From NCBI RefSeq assembly GCF_040370365.1, contig NZ_BAABWQ010000003.1, forward strand, positions 889,226-953,225: 64,000 nt of DNA, in the 5' to 3' direction. The notes beneath the pieces were generated by a model that was given only the letters and a program-made list of their open reading frames with translations, was not told the DNA's origin and did no database searches. Both the position numbers and the translations under genes were made by a program. This DNA comes from Shimia sp040370365 (GTDB lineage: Bacteria > Pseudomonadota > Alphaproteobacteria > Rhodobacterales > Rhodobacteraceae). Shown in pieces: positions 1 through 8,562 of the stretch (within the stretch, counting starts at the first letter, position 1; every line of letters starts with the position of its first letter).

Positions 1-1
1 C

Positions 2-259
2 AAGCAGTATGTCGATATATTTGGGGAGCCAATTGACGACGTTGCTGCGTATTTAAGAGAACAGGATCGGCAGATTGCATCCCGAACCCGGCCCGAAATT
101 CGTCCTCCTCGTCAGGGTGAGTTTGTACCAAGGCAATCCTCGCCAAACGCCCATCCGGCACCCTCCAGCCAACATGGACTCACTTCGGCGCTTATTCGAT
201 TTTGTGATCGCGTCAAAGGTGACCGACTTTCCACCAACACTCGCCTATTCCTAATTTGA
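2..259 (+). CDS. C-terminal end of an unidentified protein (5' partial)
   Basis: An open frame enters from the left edge and stops at 257-259, giving the last 85 residues of a protein. The visible part starts with an acidic, helix-like stretch (YVDIFGEP, then YLREQDRQIA) and continues into a Pro/Arg/Ser-rich tail, which looks like a flexible C-terminus. I do not recognise the family. It ends 11 bases before the ATG of the FHA gene on the same strand, so it is probably the preceding gene of that operon. A protein kinase or similar partner of the FHA/PP2C pair is possible, but nothing visible shows it. Confidence 0.55.
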   Translation, partial: KQYVDIFGEPIDDVAAYLREQDRQIASRTRPEIRPPRQGEFVPRQSSPNAHPAPSSQHGLTSALIRFCDRVKGDRLSTNTRLFLI

Positions 260-270
260 AGGGACATCAC

Positions 271-1392
271 ATGAGGTTCATTCGCGATATTATTGCCGAC
301 AAAACACAAGGCATCAGCCAAGACGACACTGCCGCGTTGCGGTATCCATTGCATCTTCGAGAGGAAGATCGCGCAGACATCGTTCCGCCTGCGTCTGAAA
401 TGGATACCATTGCACCACCGGAGCCATCTGCGCCCAGCGCTGAGGTGCAACCAGCGCGCAACAATGTAGCCGTTGATCTCTCTGCAATTTCAGCGGCGGT
501 GTCGTCGCAAGCGGAACACCCTACACAAGTGTCAGGCCCAGAAAATCCAACTCAGGCTATTCGTCACGCCCCGGAACGAGCGCAAACGCCAGACTTCGAA
601 GAAACAAGCCCTGCGCATCTCAAGGAACCGGACTTTTTGCCGGTTTCCGACCCGGAACATTTTCTCAAATCTGAGGGGGCCATTGGCACGCAGCCCATTG
701 AAAGTCCGACAGCTCCACAAGACAGTGCCGCAGACATAGCGCCATCGACGCGGCTTTCGTTAGAGCGTGAAGGTACCGCAGTGAATGCTGCAGCCCCTAC
801 CACCCCAATGTCGACAGGCCAACCTGCCCAGATCGAGACAGAGGGTGCGTCACCAGAGGATGAGTTGGCTGACCTGCAGATGAGCGTTTCTGCCCATAAA
901 CCCGCCAGCGGTCGAGGTTCTAAAGGACGCGTAAAAACACGATTGTTGGGCTTTGGCGCGCCCTCCGCCATGTCGCATGACCCCTTGTCCCAATCGCGCG
1001 AAGCCACAGTGCCCTCACAAGCGCATTTCCCAGTTGGGTGGCTGGTTGTGATTGATGGTCCCGGCAAAGGCAGCTCATTTTCATTGTTTGACGGTCTCAC
1101 GCAACTTGGCCGTGGCGAAGGTCAAACCGTGCGTCTTGATTTTGGTGACAACACAATTTCACGGGAGAACCACGCCGCCATCGCGTTTGATGCGGAACAG
1201 CGGCAGTTCTTCTTTGGACATGGCGGCAAAGCCAACCTTGTGCGGCTAAACGGGCGCCCCGTTCTGAGCACCGAAGTCCTCGATACCAACAGCGTCATGC
1301 GCATAGGCGAAACCACTCTTAAGTTTGTAGCGCTCTGTGGAGAAGACTTCGCTTGGAATGATGCTGAGGCAGGACATGCCGAATTTGGGTGA
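271..1392 (+). CDS. FHA-domain protein with long disordered N-terminus
   Basis: 373 residues. The first 220 or so are rich in Pro, Ala, Glu, Ser and Thr and look disordered. About residues 255-355 form a Forkhead-associated domain: a GRG near 280 and a TISRENH near 295 match the phosphothreonine-binding loops (GR..., S..H). FHA domains bind phosphothreonine peptides, so this is likely the phospho-reader of the operon. I chose the ATG at 271 over the upstream TTG at 256 because GAAGGGA sits just before it. Its 3' end overlaps the next gene, a PP2C phosphatase, by 17 bases. No membrane segment or signal peptide is visible, so it is probably cytoplasmic. The domain call is firm; the partner phosphoprotein is unknown. 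Confidence 0.85.
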   Translation: MRFIRDIIADKTQGISQDDTAALRYPLHLREEDRADIVPPASEMDTIAPPEPSAPSAEVQPARNNVAVDLSAISAAVSSQAEHPTQVSGPENPTQAIRHAPERAQTPDFEETSPAHLKEPDFLPVSDPEHFLKSEGAIGTQPIESPTAPQDSAADIAPSTRLSLEREGTAVNAAAPTTPMSTGQPAQIETEGASPEDELADLQMSVSAHKPASGRGSKGRVKTRLLGFGAPSAMSHDPLSQSREATVPSQAHFPVGWLVVIDGPGKGSSFSLFDGLTQLGRGEGQTVRLDFGDNTISRENHAAIAFDAEQRQFFFGHGGKANLVRLNGRPVLSTEVLDTNSVMRIGETTLKFVALCGEDFAWNDAEAGHAEFG

Positions 1393-2320
1393 GCTGCGCT
1401 TTGATGTCGCCACCGGGATAAATCTTGGCACACGTGCCCGCCAAGAAGACATGGTGGTCGCCGATTTCCCATTTGGTGCGCCAGTGGGTTTTGCGGTGCT
1501 CTCTGACGGTATGGGCGGCCATTCTTGCGGCGATGTGGCCAGCGGCATCGTGACGACCGAAATGTTCAGTGAACTCAAACTTCTTTCGGCTGATCCCGAA
1601 CAAATGGAGCGCGCTTTAGGAGATGTGTTGCGAGAGGCTGTGACGGATGCCAACCGTTGCATCAACCACTACGAACGGCAAAATCCAGAGACACATGGCA
1701 TGGGCGCGACATTGATCGCACCTGTCTTGTTTGAGAACCGCTTATATTGGATTTCGATCGGAGACTCGCCGCTTTACCTGTTTCGTGATCACAAACTGTA
1801 TCGATTGAACGAAGATCACTCCTATGCCGCCCAAATCGATAGGTTGCTAGCACGTGGCCTGATGTCTCCGGAAGAAGCCAAAAACCACCCCGACCGCAGC
1901 GCGTTATTGTCCGTTCTTGCAGGAGTGGAGATCGCGAAAATAGATTGCCGGACTGAACCCATGACTTTGCAAGAAGGCGACATCGTCCTAGCAGCCAGCG
2001 ACGGCTTGCACACATTGAGCGACAGTCGGCTCGCTGGAGTGCTCAGCAAAAATGCAAATCAGTCTGGGGCGCACATCAGCGAAAGCCTGATACAGGCTGT
2101 CACATCCGAAGCGTGTCAGGATCAAGACAACCTGTCGCTCTGCGTCATCAAAGTGACCCGCAGGAGCGCGCTTCAAAGCGTGCCCGTCAAATCTGGTTCA
2201 GCCAGCAACACGCCTCAGGTAACCACCGTGAATACGGGACAAGTCGTGAAGATCGACCGCAATGTGCACGACGGCACAGTGCGCACTTTGTTCAGCTTTT
2301 CTCGAAAGGTCAGCAAATGA
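1376..2320 (+). CDS. PP2C-family serine/threonine protein phosphatase
   Basis: 314 residues, the usual size of a bacterial PP2C catalytic domain. The metal-binding motifs appear in order: RARQED at 20-25, DGMGG at 44-48, a GMGAT segment, GDSPLYLFR, ASDGL and a final DQDNLSL that supplies the last aspartate. The enzyme would remove phosphate from Ser/Thr, and so oppose an unseen kinase and release FHA-bound partners. ATG 1376 follows TGAGGCAGG; earlier in-frame starts (GTG 1337, ATG 1358 and 1361) lie inside the FHA gene with weaker sites. The stop overlaps the next gene as ATGA. It is cytoplasmic by sequence. Confidence 0.9.
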   Translation: MPNLGELRFDVATGINLGTRARQEDMVVADFPFGAPVGFAVLSDGMGGHSCGDVASGIVTTEMFSELKLLSADPEQMERALGDVLREAVTDANRCINHYERQNPETHGMGATLIAPVLFENRLYWISIGDSPLYLFRDHKLYRLNEDHSYAAQIDRLLARGLMSPEEAKNHPDRSALLSVLAGVEIAKIDCRTEPMTLQEGDIVLAASDGLHTLSDSRLAGVLSKNANQSGAHISESLIQAVTSEACQDQDNLSLCVIKVTRRSALQSVPVKSGSASNTPQVTTVNTGQVVKIDRNVHDGTVRTLFSFSRKVSK

Positions 2321-3522
2321 CGTGCACTCAATCAGATCAGATTATCGGACAATTGCATTCCGCACTTGAGAGCGGACGGCTGCCCAAACGTCAAAAGGCG
2401 ATGGGCACACAAGTTCTCGACCACCTGTCCGAGGCGGTGCGTGTGGTCGTATTAGGACGCCCGCGTAGCGGCAAAAGTAGCCTAATCAATATGATGATCG
2501 GTGCGGAGATCATCTGCCCACCTCGCGATGTTGAAACCACCGAGGTCGTCTATGGAAAAAGCCCACAAATCACTTTGTTCTGGCCGGACGGCACTTCGCA
2601 GTGTGTGACAGGGAGCAGTCTTGAGAACCAAGTCTACGCGGGAGCGAATAGGGTAAAATACGAGCTTCCATTGGAAGCGCTGCAGACGCAGAGTTACTAC
2701 GAAGTGGCGCAGCCTTATGACGCACGACAACAACAAAGACTGCTGACAGATGCACTTCAAAAAGGGCAGATCTTTGTCTGGTGCAGCGAAGAATTTGACC
2801 GTGCTGAACAAGATATCTGGGAGAGCGTTCCAGATGAGGTCAAAGATCATAGCTTTCTGGCGCTGACCAAAGCAGATCGCCAAATAATGATCGGAGATTT
2901 GTCTGAACGCATTGCCGCGTTAACGGCAGTGGTAGCTGATGGATTTCTTGATCTGCACCCAATTGCGACGCTGCATGCCATAAAGGCGCGTGTGAACCGG
3001 GGTTCTCAGAATGACCTGTGGGACGCCTCTGGCGGGCGCGAACTTGTTGAAGCGATTCAAGCACAAGTCATTCGGGGTCGGGCCGCCGCTTTGGATCAAG
3101 CGGCGTTATTGTTGGCGCAATTGGGGGACGCTGTGGAGGCCGCGCGCAGCCGTGAAATTCCCAACACGTTCTCCCGAAATGACGCGCCACCTCAAACACC
3201 TGCCACGCAAGCTGATGTGTTGGACCAATTGCAATCCCATCTACAAACCGCGGCCAAAGAAATGCTGGCGGATCTGGATGAGGGAAGAATTCCGGGTACA
3301 GATGGTCTGCTCGAACGGTGTGCGTCGACTGTGAGCACATTGACCCAATCCTTGGCCTCTTTTGATCAGAGTGCATGCGTCTCTGAGCTTTTGGAAGATG
3401 CGCAGGACGGAGAAGAAACACTGATGCTTTTGCAGGTTGAGAAGAGCCCCGAAGCGGCCGAGGACTCGGTGATATTGCTTTTGCAGCTTAAAAAAGAAAT
3501 TGGCGCGAGGGAGCAGGCATGA
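2317..3522 (+). CDS. Dynamin-like GTPase-fold protein with degenerate G3 motif
   Basis: 401 residues. A clear P-loop (GRPRSGKSS, 47-55) follows a short helical N-terminus, and TKAD at 184-187 serves as G4. Where the third GTPase of this operon has DIPG, this protein reads EVAQPYD, so the G3 aspartate and glycine seem to be missing; it may bind nucleotide without normal hydrolysis. The C-terminal half is helical, as in dynamin-like stalks. ATG 2317 overlaps the PP2C stop (ATGA) and is preceded by GAAAGG; a longer frame from 2113 would only overlap the phosphatase. The next GTPase gene also starts by ATGA overlap. The exact role is unknown. Confidence 0.8.
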   Translation: MTCTQSDQIIGQLHSALESGRLPKRQKAMGTQVLDHLSEAVRVVVLGRPRSGKSSLINMMIGAEIICPPRDVETTEVVYGKSPQITLFWPDGTSQCVTGSSLENQVYAGANRVKYELPLEALQTQSYYEVAQPYDARQQQRLLTDALQKGQIFVWCSEEFDRAEQDIWESVPDEVKDHSFLALTKADRQIMIGDLSERIAALTAVVADGFLDLHPIATLHAIKARVNRGSQNDLWDASGGRELVEAIQAQVIRGRAAALDQAALLLAQLGDAVEAARSREIPNTFSRNDAPPQTPATQADVLDQLQSHLQTAAKEMLADLDEGRIPGTDGLLERCASTVSTLTQSLASFDQSACVSELLEDAQDGEETLMLLQVEKSPEAAEDSVILLLQLKKEIGAREQA

Positions 3523-5600
3523 ACCTACAAATCAGGCAAGAAACCAAGCCAGACATCAAGTCTTCTCGCCGAATTTCCAACCTTCGCAACGGGTTAGAAG
3601 GGCTGCAGCAACTCGGCAACGATCTAGATTCGTTGGATGGGTTGTTGATGCAGCTCTCAAATGTCACCGGGAAAAATACGCTTAAGACTGTGGAACGGAT
3701 GCGAAAAGACGTTGCCGCATTTGAGCCAACTATAACGGTTCTAGGGCAGGTCAAATCCGGGAAAACCACATTGGTAAATGCGATGGCAGGTTGGGCGGAT
3801 CTATTGCCATCGGACGTGAACCCTTGGACCTCTGTTGTCACATCTCTGCATATGAAACCAGCATCTCGCCGGGCCGAGACCGGTGCGACGTTTCAGTTTA
3901 TGACAGAGAAAAACTGGGACCGTTTGCTCAATCAAGGAGGACGAATTGGCGAAATGGCCAGCCGTGCCGGGGCCGAAAGCGAGCTGGCCAAAATTGGGGA
4001 ACAGATCGAAAAAGTTCGGGCGAAAGCTCAAAGGCGTTTGGGGCGCAAATTTGACCTGCTTCTGGGAGAGACCCATTCCTACGGATATTTCGACAAAAAT
4101 CTGCTAGAACGCTACATTGTTCTAGGTGACGACTTTGGAGAGGAAGACAGCGAACAGGGGCGATTTGCCGATATCCTGTCCTCAGCCGATTTGCATCTCA
4201 ACAGCGAAGCCTTGCCGGTCCCATTATGTCTGCGAGATACGCCGGGGGTGAACGACACCTTCATGATGCGTGAACAAGTCACCATCCAGGCGCTTAGAAC
4301 CAGTAAATTCTGTGTGGTCGTCTTGTCTGCGGGTCAGGCGCTGACCTCCGTCGACATGGGGTTAATCCGGCTCATTTCCAACCTGAAATCCCGCAATGTA
4401 CTGATCTTTGTAAACCGGATCGACGAGTTGCCTGACCCGGTCAATCAGGTGCCGGAAATCGAAAATAGCATCCGTCAGACGTTGCACGATCGACAAGGGC
4501 CTGAGGATGCTGACATCCTGTTTGGCAGTGCCTATTGGGCAAACAAGGCTTTGAGCGGCGATATTGAAGGCATGTCCGATCTTTCAGGCAAGGCGCTCTG
4601 CGATTGGGCCGAGGTTGTGCTTGATGCCAACAGCGGCAAGCTTGCGCCACTTGAAATGGTCTGGGAACTGTCGGGGATAGGGCATCTTTTTCAGGCCCTT
4701 TCGGATCGCGTGATCGAAGGCCAAGGTGAGCAGCTACTACAAAAAACGGCCAAAAATGCCCTAACGGTGGCCACCAGCGAACAGGCGGCGGGGATGGTGC
4801 GCATCGGCGCAAAAGGCGCCGGTGAGGACACACTATCGGCCAATAGGGCGCTTAGGGCATTCCGTGATATCTCGACCTTCCATGAGCAGGCGTTTGACGC
4901 AGAGCTGGATGCGGCGATTGCCGATTATCACACACGTGCCGATCGGGCGCATGCAAAGTTCATGGACAGAGCCCTGCGATCTTTGCTGACACATCTTGAG
5001 ACCTTCGGGAAAGACCACGTTTGGGACTACGATCCCGTTGGGCTGCGCATGTTGCTGCGCTCGGCGCACTCCGCATTTGGAGCGCGGGTGCGCAGTTTGG
5101 CACAATCTCGGTTTGAAGCTGCGATGGCAGATGTCGCCGAGCTCTATGCCAAAACATACGGTTCCGCAGTAGAAAACATCCAGATGGCGCACGCGGTACT
5201 TCCTGATTTGCCAGCGCCGATATCTCTTGGTCAAACCATTGCTTTGGATTTCAACGACGGTTGGTGGATCTCTTGGTGGAATCGCATTCGCGGTTTCAAT
5301 GCATTTTCAAAACGATTCCAGAACTTAATCGCGCGCGAGACCGAAGATTTCATGACCCAATCCAAAGAGATTCAAACCCGTCAAGTGCGCGACATCGCAA
5401 AGGACTGCCTACGGGACTTTTTTAAGCAGCACGATGAAATCATACAGGACATCAACAGTGCAACGGATGCCAAAGAGATCGGCAAACTGTTCGAAAATGG
5501 CGAAGATGGTCAAAAGCGGGCGCAGCTGGGCGCGCTGATAGCGCAATTTGGTGCGCTTGTTGGCCAAGATTCAGTAGACGTAGGAGTCGCAGCCCAATGA
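3519..5600 (+). CDS. Dynamin-family large GTPase
   Basis: 693 residues, the largest protein of the operon and close in size to bacterial dynamin-like proteins. All GTPase motifs are visible: G1 GQVKSGKTT (76-84), a G2 threonine in NPWTSVVT, G3 DTPG (240-243) and G4 NRID (299-302). About 75 helical residues precede the P-loop, and a long helical region of some 350 residues follows the G domain, as in dynamin stalks. A segment with WWISWWNRIRGF near 580-595 is a plausible membrane-contact paddle. Bacterial dynamins remodel membranes and often act in pairs, which fits the flanking GTPase genes. Both ends overlap the neighbours as ATGA. Confidence 0.85.
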   Translation: MNLQIRQETKPDIKSSRRISNLRNGLEGLQQLGNDLDSLDGLLMQLSNVTGKNTLKTVERMRKDVAAFEPTITVLGQVKSGKTTLVNAMAGWADLLPSDVNPWTSVVTSLHMKPASRRAETGATFQFMTEKNWDRLLNQGGRIGEMASRAGAESELAKIGEQIEKVRAKAQRRLGRKFDLLLGETHSYGYFDKNLLERYIVLGDDFGEEDSEQGRFADILSSADLHLNSEALPVPLCLRDTPGVNDTFMMREQVTIQALRTSKFCVVVLSAGQALTSVDMGLIRLISNLKSRNVLIFVNRIDELPDPVNQVPEIENSIRQTLHDRQGPEDADILFGSAYWANKALSGDIEGMSDLSGKALCDWAEVVLDANSGKLAPLEMVWELSGIGHLFQALSDRVIEGQGEQLLQKTAKNALTVATSEQAAGMVRIGAKGAGEDTLSANRALRAFRDISTFHEQAFDAELDAAIADYHTRADRAHAKFMDRALRSLLTHLETFGKDHVWDYDPVGLRMLLRSAHSAFGARVRSLAQSRFEAAMADVAELYAKTYGSAVENIQMAHAVLPDLPAPISLGQTIALDFNDGWWISWWNRIRGFNAFSKRFQNLIARETEDFMTQSKEIQTRQVRDIAKDCLRDFFKQHDEIIQDINSATDAKEIGKLFENGEDGQKRAQLGALIAQFGALVGQDSVDVGVAAQ

Positions 5601-6568
5601 CCATTGTCGAGAGCCTTCAAGACACGTCAATTGTAGCCACCAGAAAGCCGCGTATCGCCCTCATGGGCGAGTTCAGCGCTGGCAAAAGCACGTTGATGAA
5701 CCTCCTGTTGGGCTGTGACCCGATGCCGGTTCAGATCACCGCGACCCGAGTTCCGCCTGTATGGGTGACCTATGGTGCGCACTCCGCCACGTTGGTGCAT
5801 GAAGACGGCGGTGAAACACAATTTGACGGTTCAGACCTAAGCGCGACACCGATGCAGGGCACATCGCTGATCCGGTTTTCAATGGACTCAGATATTTTGA
5901 ACCTGTGTGATCTGATTGACATTCCTGGTATATCTGACCCCAACCAGAAACATGAAAGCTGGCTTGATCTGGTCGCTGACATGGATTGCGTTATCTGGTG
6001 CACTCATGCAACTCAGGCATGGCGCCAGTCCGAAGCGGCATTGTGGGAACAGATTTGTGCCAGCGTGCCGGGCCCCAATCATCTGGTCGTGACACAGATT
6101 GACAAACTGCGCACCGAGCTCGATCGCCGGCGCGTACTTGCGCGACTAGAAGCAGAGGCCGGTGCAGCCTTTGCTTCCATTCTTCCGATTGCAACTTTGG
6201 ACGCAATTAACGCGGGCATGGATGAAACGGCTTGGCGCAACAGCGGCGGGGCCGCTCTGATTGAGCAATTGGTCACCATGTTGGTTGGCGACGAAGAAAC
6301 CCCCGTGCGTCAAGATGATCTTAACGAGCCCCCAATAAAAGACACGCAGGCCCCATCAAAGGGGATCGCAGCTGGTGGGGTGACGATCATTGCAGCGTCA
6401 AACACATTGCGTAACAACGACGGGCCCGACGCTTGCACAGAGGCGGGCGCGCAAAAGAAAGTGGTGCCGCGCCGTGTGCGACCCAAAACGCCAACTCCGG
6501 ACCGACCATCCGACGCGGCAGCGCACTCTGTTCCGCAACTCGATGTTGGTCGTATTGGGGACCCTTAA
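5597..6568 (+). CDS. Dynamin-like/Era-type GTPase
   Basis: 323 residues. GTPase motifs are complete: G1 GEFSAGKST (24-32), a G2 threonine in TATR (about 48-51), G3 DIPG (108-111) and G4 TQID (166-169). GEFSAGKST is the P-loop form typical of bacterial dynamin-like proteins. Unlike the previous gene, the helical region after the G domain is short and is replaced by a Pro/Lys/Arg-rich, probably disordered tail of about 90 residues. It may therefore act as a partner or recruiter of the large GTPase rather than a full dynamin. The start overlaps the previous stop (ATGA). About 60 bases separate it from the next gene. Confidence 0.82.
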   Translation: MTIVESLQDTSIVATRKPRIALMGEFSAGKSTLMNLLLGCDPMPVQITATRVPPVWVTYGAHSATLVHEDGGETQFDGSDLSATPMQGTSLIRFSMDSDILNLCDLIDIPGISDPNQKHESWLDLVADMDCVIWCTHATQAWRQSEAALWEQICASVPGPNHLVVTQIDKLRTELDRRRVLARLEAEAGAAFASILPIATLDAINAGMDETAWRNSGGAALIEQLVTMLVGDEETPVRQDDLNEPPIKDTQAPSKGIAAGGVTIIAASNTLRNNDGPDACTEAGAQKKVVPRRVRPKTPTPDRPSDAAAHSVPQLDVGRIGDP

Positions 6569-6627
6569 GCCAACAGAACAAGGTCCCGGCTGCGATGGGT
6601 TAGTCGCATGAGCTTAAAGGAACACGT

Positions 6628-6993
6628 TTGGTGACCGTTTCGGACCGTCTGAAATACTTAAGGTCTGACATCCCCGGCTGCCACTTGGTTGCATTCGGGG
6701 ACTCAGAGGCGCGTCTTGTTCTAAAGGCATCACACGATAAAAGTGTGCCACGAGAAGTTTTAGACGGACTGTGCACAGAAGCCATTGCTTGCTTCAAGAA
6801 AGCTGAGAGCTGTACAGAAACAGTCTCGCAACACAATGAATGCGTTGTTTTTTTGGCGTCCGAAATGCGCATATACCTGCATGCGCAAAATCAGTCCGAC
6901 TTTCTATGCATTCTGTGTGACCTGGAGTCTGATCCCGATATCGCCGTTTTGAGTGGGATGCAGGTTCTGGAAAAGTTGGTGGGTTTAAAATGA
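6628..6993 (+). CDS. Small Roadblock/LC7-like protein
   Basis: About 120 residues. The fold pattern resembles Roadblock/LC7: an N-terminal helix ending in a Pro-Gly turn, a strand pair (HLVAFGD, ARLVLKA), a long helix, then two strands (CVVFLAS, MRIYLHA) and a strand plus final helix (FLCILCDLE ... GMQVLEKL). Roadblock proteins regulate small GTPases as co-factors or GAPs (MglB is the known bacterial case), which would fit three upstream GTPase genes. The family call rests on this pattern only. The start is either TTG 6628 or GTG 6631; AAAGGA at 6616-6621 serves both. The stop overlaps the next start as ATGA. Confidence 0.6.
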   Translation: MVTVSDRLKYLRSDIPGCHLVAFGDSEARLVLKASHDKSVPREVLDGLCTEAIACFKKAESCTETVSQHNECVVFLASEMRIYLHAQNQSDFLCILCDLESDPDIAVLSGMQVLEKLVGLK

Positions 6994-7775
6994 GTGAGCC
7001 TTATCGGAATGCACCTCCCGAAAGTGCAACAAAAGCAGACGCGGACATCCGCGAGGCTCTCCATATTCTGGCAAGCCCCAAAGAGGCAGCGTACGGTGTT
7101 TGGCGCACGTTCACGACTGACCAAGAGGTCTTGCATGCAGTGCTCGTCGAGATCAGCCAAGTGGTGCTGGCGCGGCGTCTTCAGATTGCACTGAAAGAAA
7201 CCGGAAAAACGTTAGAGTTTGTCGTCAGCAACCGCCACTTGCTAAACATGAAGGGGGTTTCAATTGGATCGGATGATATCTCCGCAAAGCTGGTAGTTGC
7301 GGAATTGAGACGCGCCGTGGCCGGTATTCGACACATCAAAATTGACATCACAGAGCGCGCCCCTGCTTTGAGTCAAAATGCCAGATCCTTGCCAGTCAGC
7401 GCGCTATTGCAGCGCGTGCAAACCGAAATAACGAAGGCAACACCGCCCCTTGGCAGTGCTTCGCTCGTAGATGACATCAAAACTCTATCAAAGGCTTGGA
7501 TAGACTGTGTTTCAAACGCGGAAAATGGGGAGAGTGAAGCACTTTCTGTGCTGCGCCGATTGTCAGACCGTTGCGTATCGGTCTGTGATAAATCTGTTCA
7601 AGTGAGCATCAAACAGCCACGTCTTGCTGCCATGACCATTGGAAAAGACATGCTTTTGATTGAGCTTGAAGTTGGAGATTTCAAGCTTCTTGCAGCGACT
7701 GACACGAAGCAACGTGACCAGCTTCTGTCACTTTGGCGTACATTTGTCGCGGGTTTGAACAGTGAACCAGCTTAA
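6990..7775 (+). CDS. Uncharacterised protein, last gene of the GTPase operon
   Basis: 261 residues, family not recognised. The N-terminal third is helical and basic and contains LEFVVSNRHLL; the middle holds a Pro/Ser-rich linker (about 115-150). The C-terminal third alternates strands and ends with a helix (LLSLWRTFVAGL), recalling a small alpha/beta domain somewhat like the Roadblock-like neighbour. There is no signal peptide or membrane segment. It starts by ATGA overlap with the preceding gene, so it is translated with it and is likely a dedicated component of the same system. The next gene lies on the other strand, so the operon ends here. Confidence 0.7.
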   Translation: MSEPYRNAPPESATKADADIREALHILASPKEAAYGVWRTFTTDQEVLHAVLVEISQVVLARRLQIALKETGKTLEFVVSNRHLLNMKGVSIGSDDISAKLVVAELRRAVAGIRHIKIDITERAPALSQNARSLPVSALLQRVQTEITKATPPLGSASLVDDIKTLSKAWIDCVSNAENGESEALSVLRRLSDRCVSVCDKSVQVSIKQPRLAAMTIGKDMLLIELEVGDFKLLAATDTKQRDQLLSLWRTFVAGLNSEPA

Positions 7776-7868
7776 GCGCGCGGTGAATCGAGCAGGCCTC
7801 CTTGATCAATCAATGACTTCGGTGTCGCGAGCGAAACGAACTATTTGTGTGTTTCATATGCGAAGATG

Positions 7869-8555
7869 TTAAAATCGTGCCGGTTTCAGTCCGGCCTGAA
7901 ACCAATTGAGAAAGCTAACGACTGAATAGACTGGCCGCCCTGTAGTCTGTGCGATGTCGGCAGCGTAAGGCGCCATATTGGTACATTCGAGCACAATCGC
8001 ACCTATGGTTTCATGCTGTGACACAAGCCTCTTGGCAGTCGCACACATTTCGGAATGACACGTCGCAACATTAAATTCCGGTGCATCGTCAAAGATCGCA
8101 GAGGCAAACGCGCCGTCGCGCGGCAAACCTTCCACGGCGATATCGCCTCGTGCACCGGCCGCAAGCAAATGCGCCGCACTCAAACTCTCGCGCGAGATTG
8201 TCAGGACACCCACCTCTTGGTTTGTAGGCAGGGTTGCTTCCACCATGGGCACCTGCATCAGCGGTGAACTTGCAAAAGGAACGCCCAGTGCATCTTTCAG
8301 TTCATTTTGCATGAGTGACAGAAACCCGCAGGAGGTCGCCAACCCTGTGCAGCCGTCGGCTACAAGTTCACGCCCCACTTGAACGAACATGTCGAGTAGT
8401 GCGCGCGGGTCTTCATGCACCACTTTTTGAGCGCTTGCCCCGCCGACTGTGCGCATTTGGACAGGGAAATCCCATGTTTGCGGGCTCCCGATATCGCCTG
8501 GTGGTCGCGGAAAATTGGTCTCAAGCATCATGATGCCAACGGTTGCCGTGTTCAT
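7869..8555 (-). CDS. Aspartate/glutamate racemase superfamily protein
   Basis: 228 residues, the usual size for this superfamily, which includes Asp/Glu racemase, hydantoin racemase and maleate isomerase. The two catalytic cysteines are visible as SCG (Cys76) and ECTN (Cys191), one in each half of the pseudo-symmetric fold. It likely inverts or isomerises a small amino acid or dicarboxylate in the cytoplasm. I chose ATG 8555, since the longer frame from 8597 would run into the regulator gene upstream. It lies 7 bases after the LysR stop and is co-transcribed with it, opposite a DadA-like oxidase and TRAP importer. The substrate cannot be told from sequence. Confidence 0.82.
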   Translation of the reverse strand: MNTATVGIMMLETNFPRPPGDIGSPQTWDFPVQMRTVGGASAQKVVHEDPRALLDMFVQVGRELVADGCTGLATSCGFLSLMQNELKDALGVPFASSPLMQVPMVEATLPTNQEVGVLTISRESLSAAHLLAAGARGDIAVEGLPRDGAFASAIFDDAPEFNVATCHSEMCATAKRLVSQHETIGAIVLECTNMAPYAADIAQTTGRPVYSVVSFLNWFQAGLKPARF

Positions 8556-8562
8556 GGTGTTT

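Noticed and set aside
256..270. Earlier TTG start for the FHA protein
   Set aside because: It overlaps the upstream stop and the ATG at 271 has the better-placed GAAGGGA.
2113..2316. N-terminal extension of the first GTPase
   Set aside because: It lies in another frame inside the PP2C gene; the ATGA start at 2317 has a ribosome site.
271..7775. Type VI secretion locus
   Set aside because: FHA and PP2C occur in T6SS loci, but no Tss structural gene is present and T6SS loci do not carry dynamin-like GTPases.
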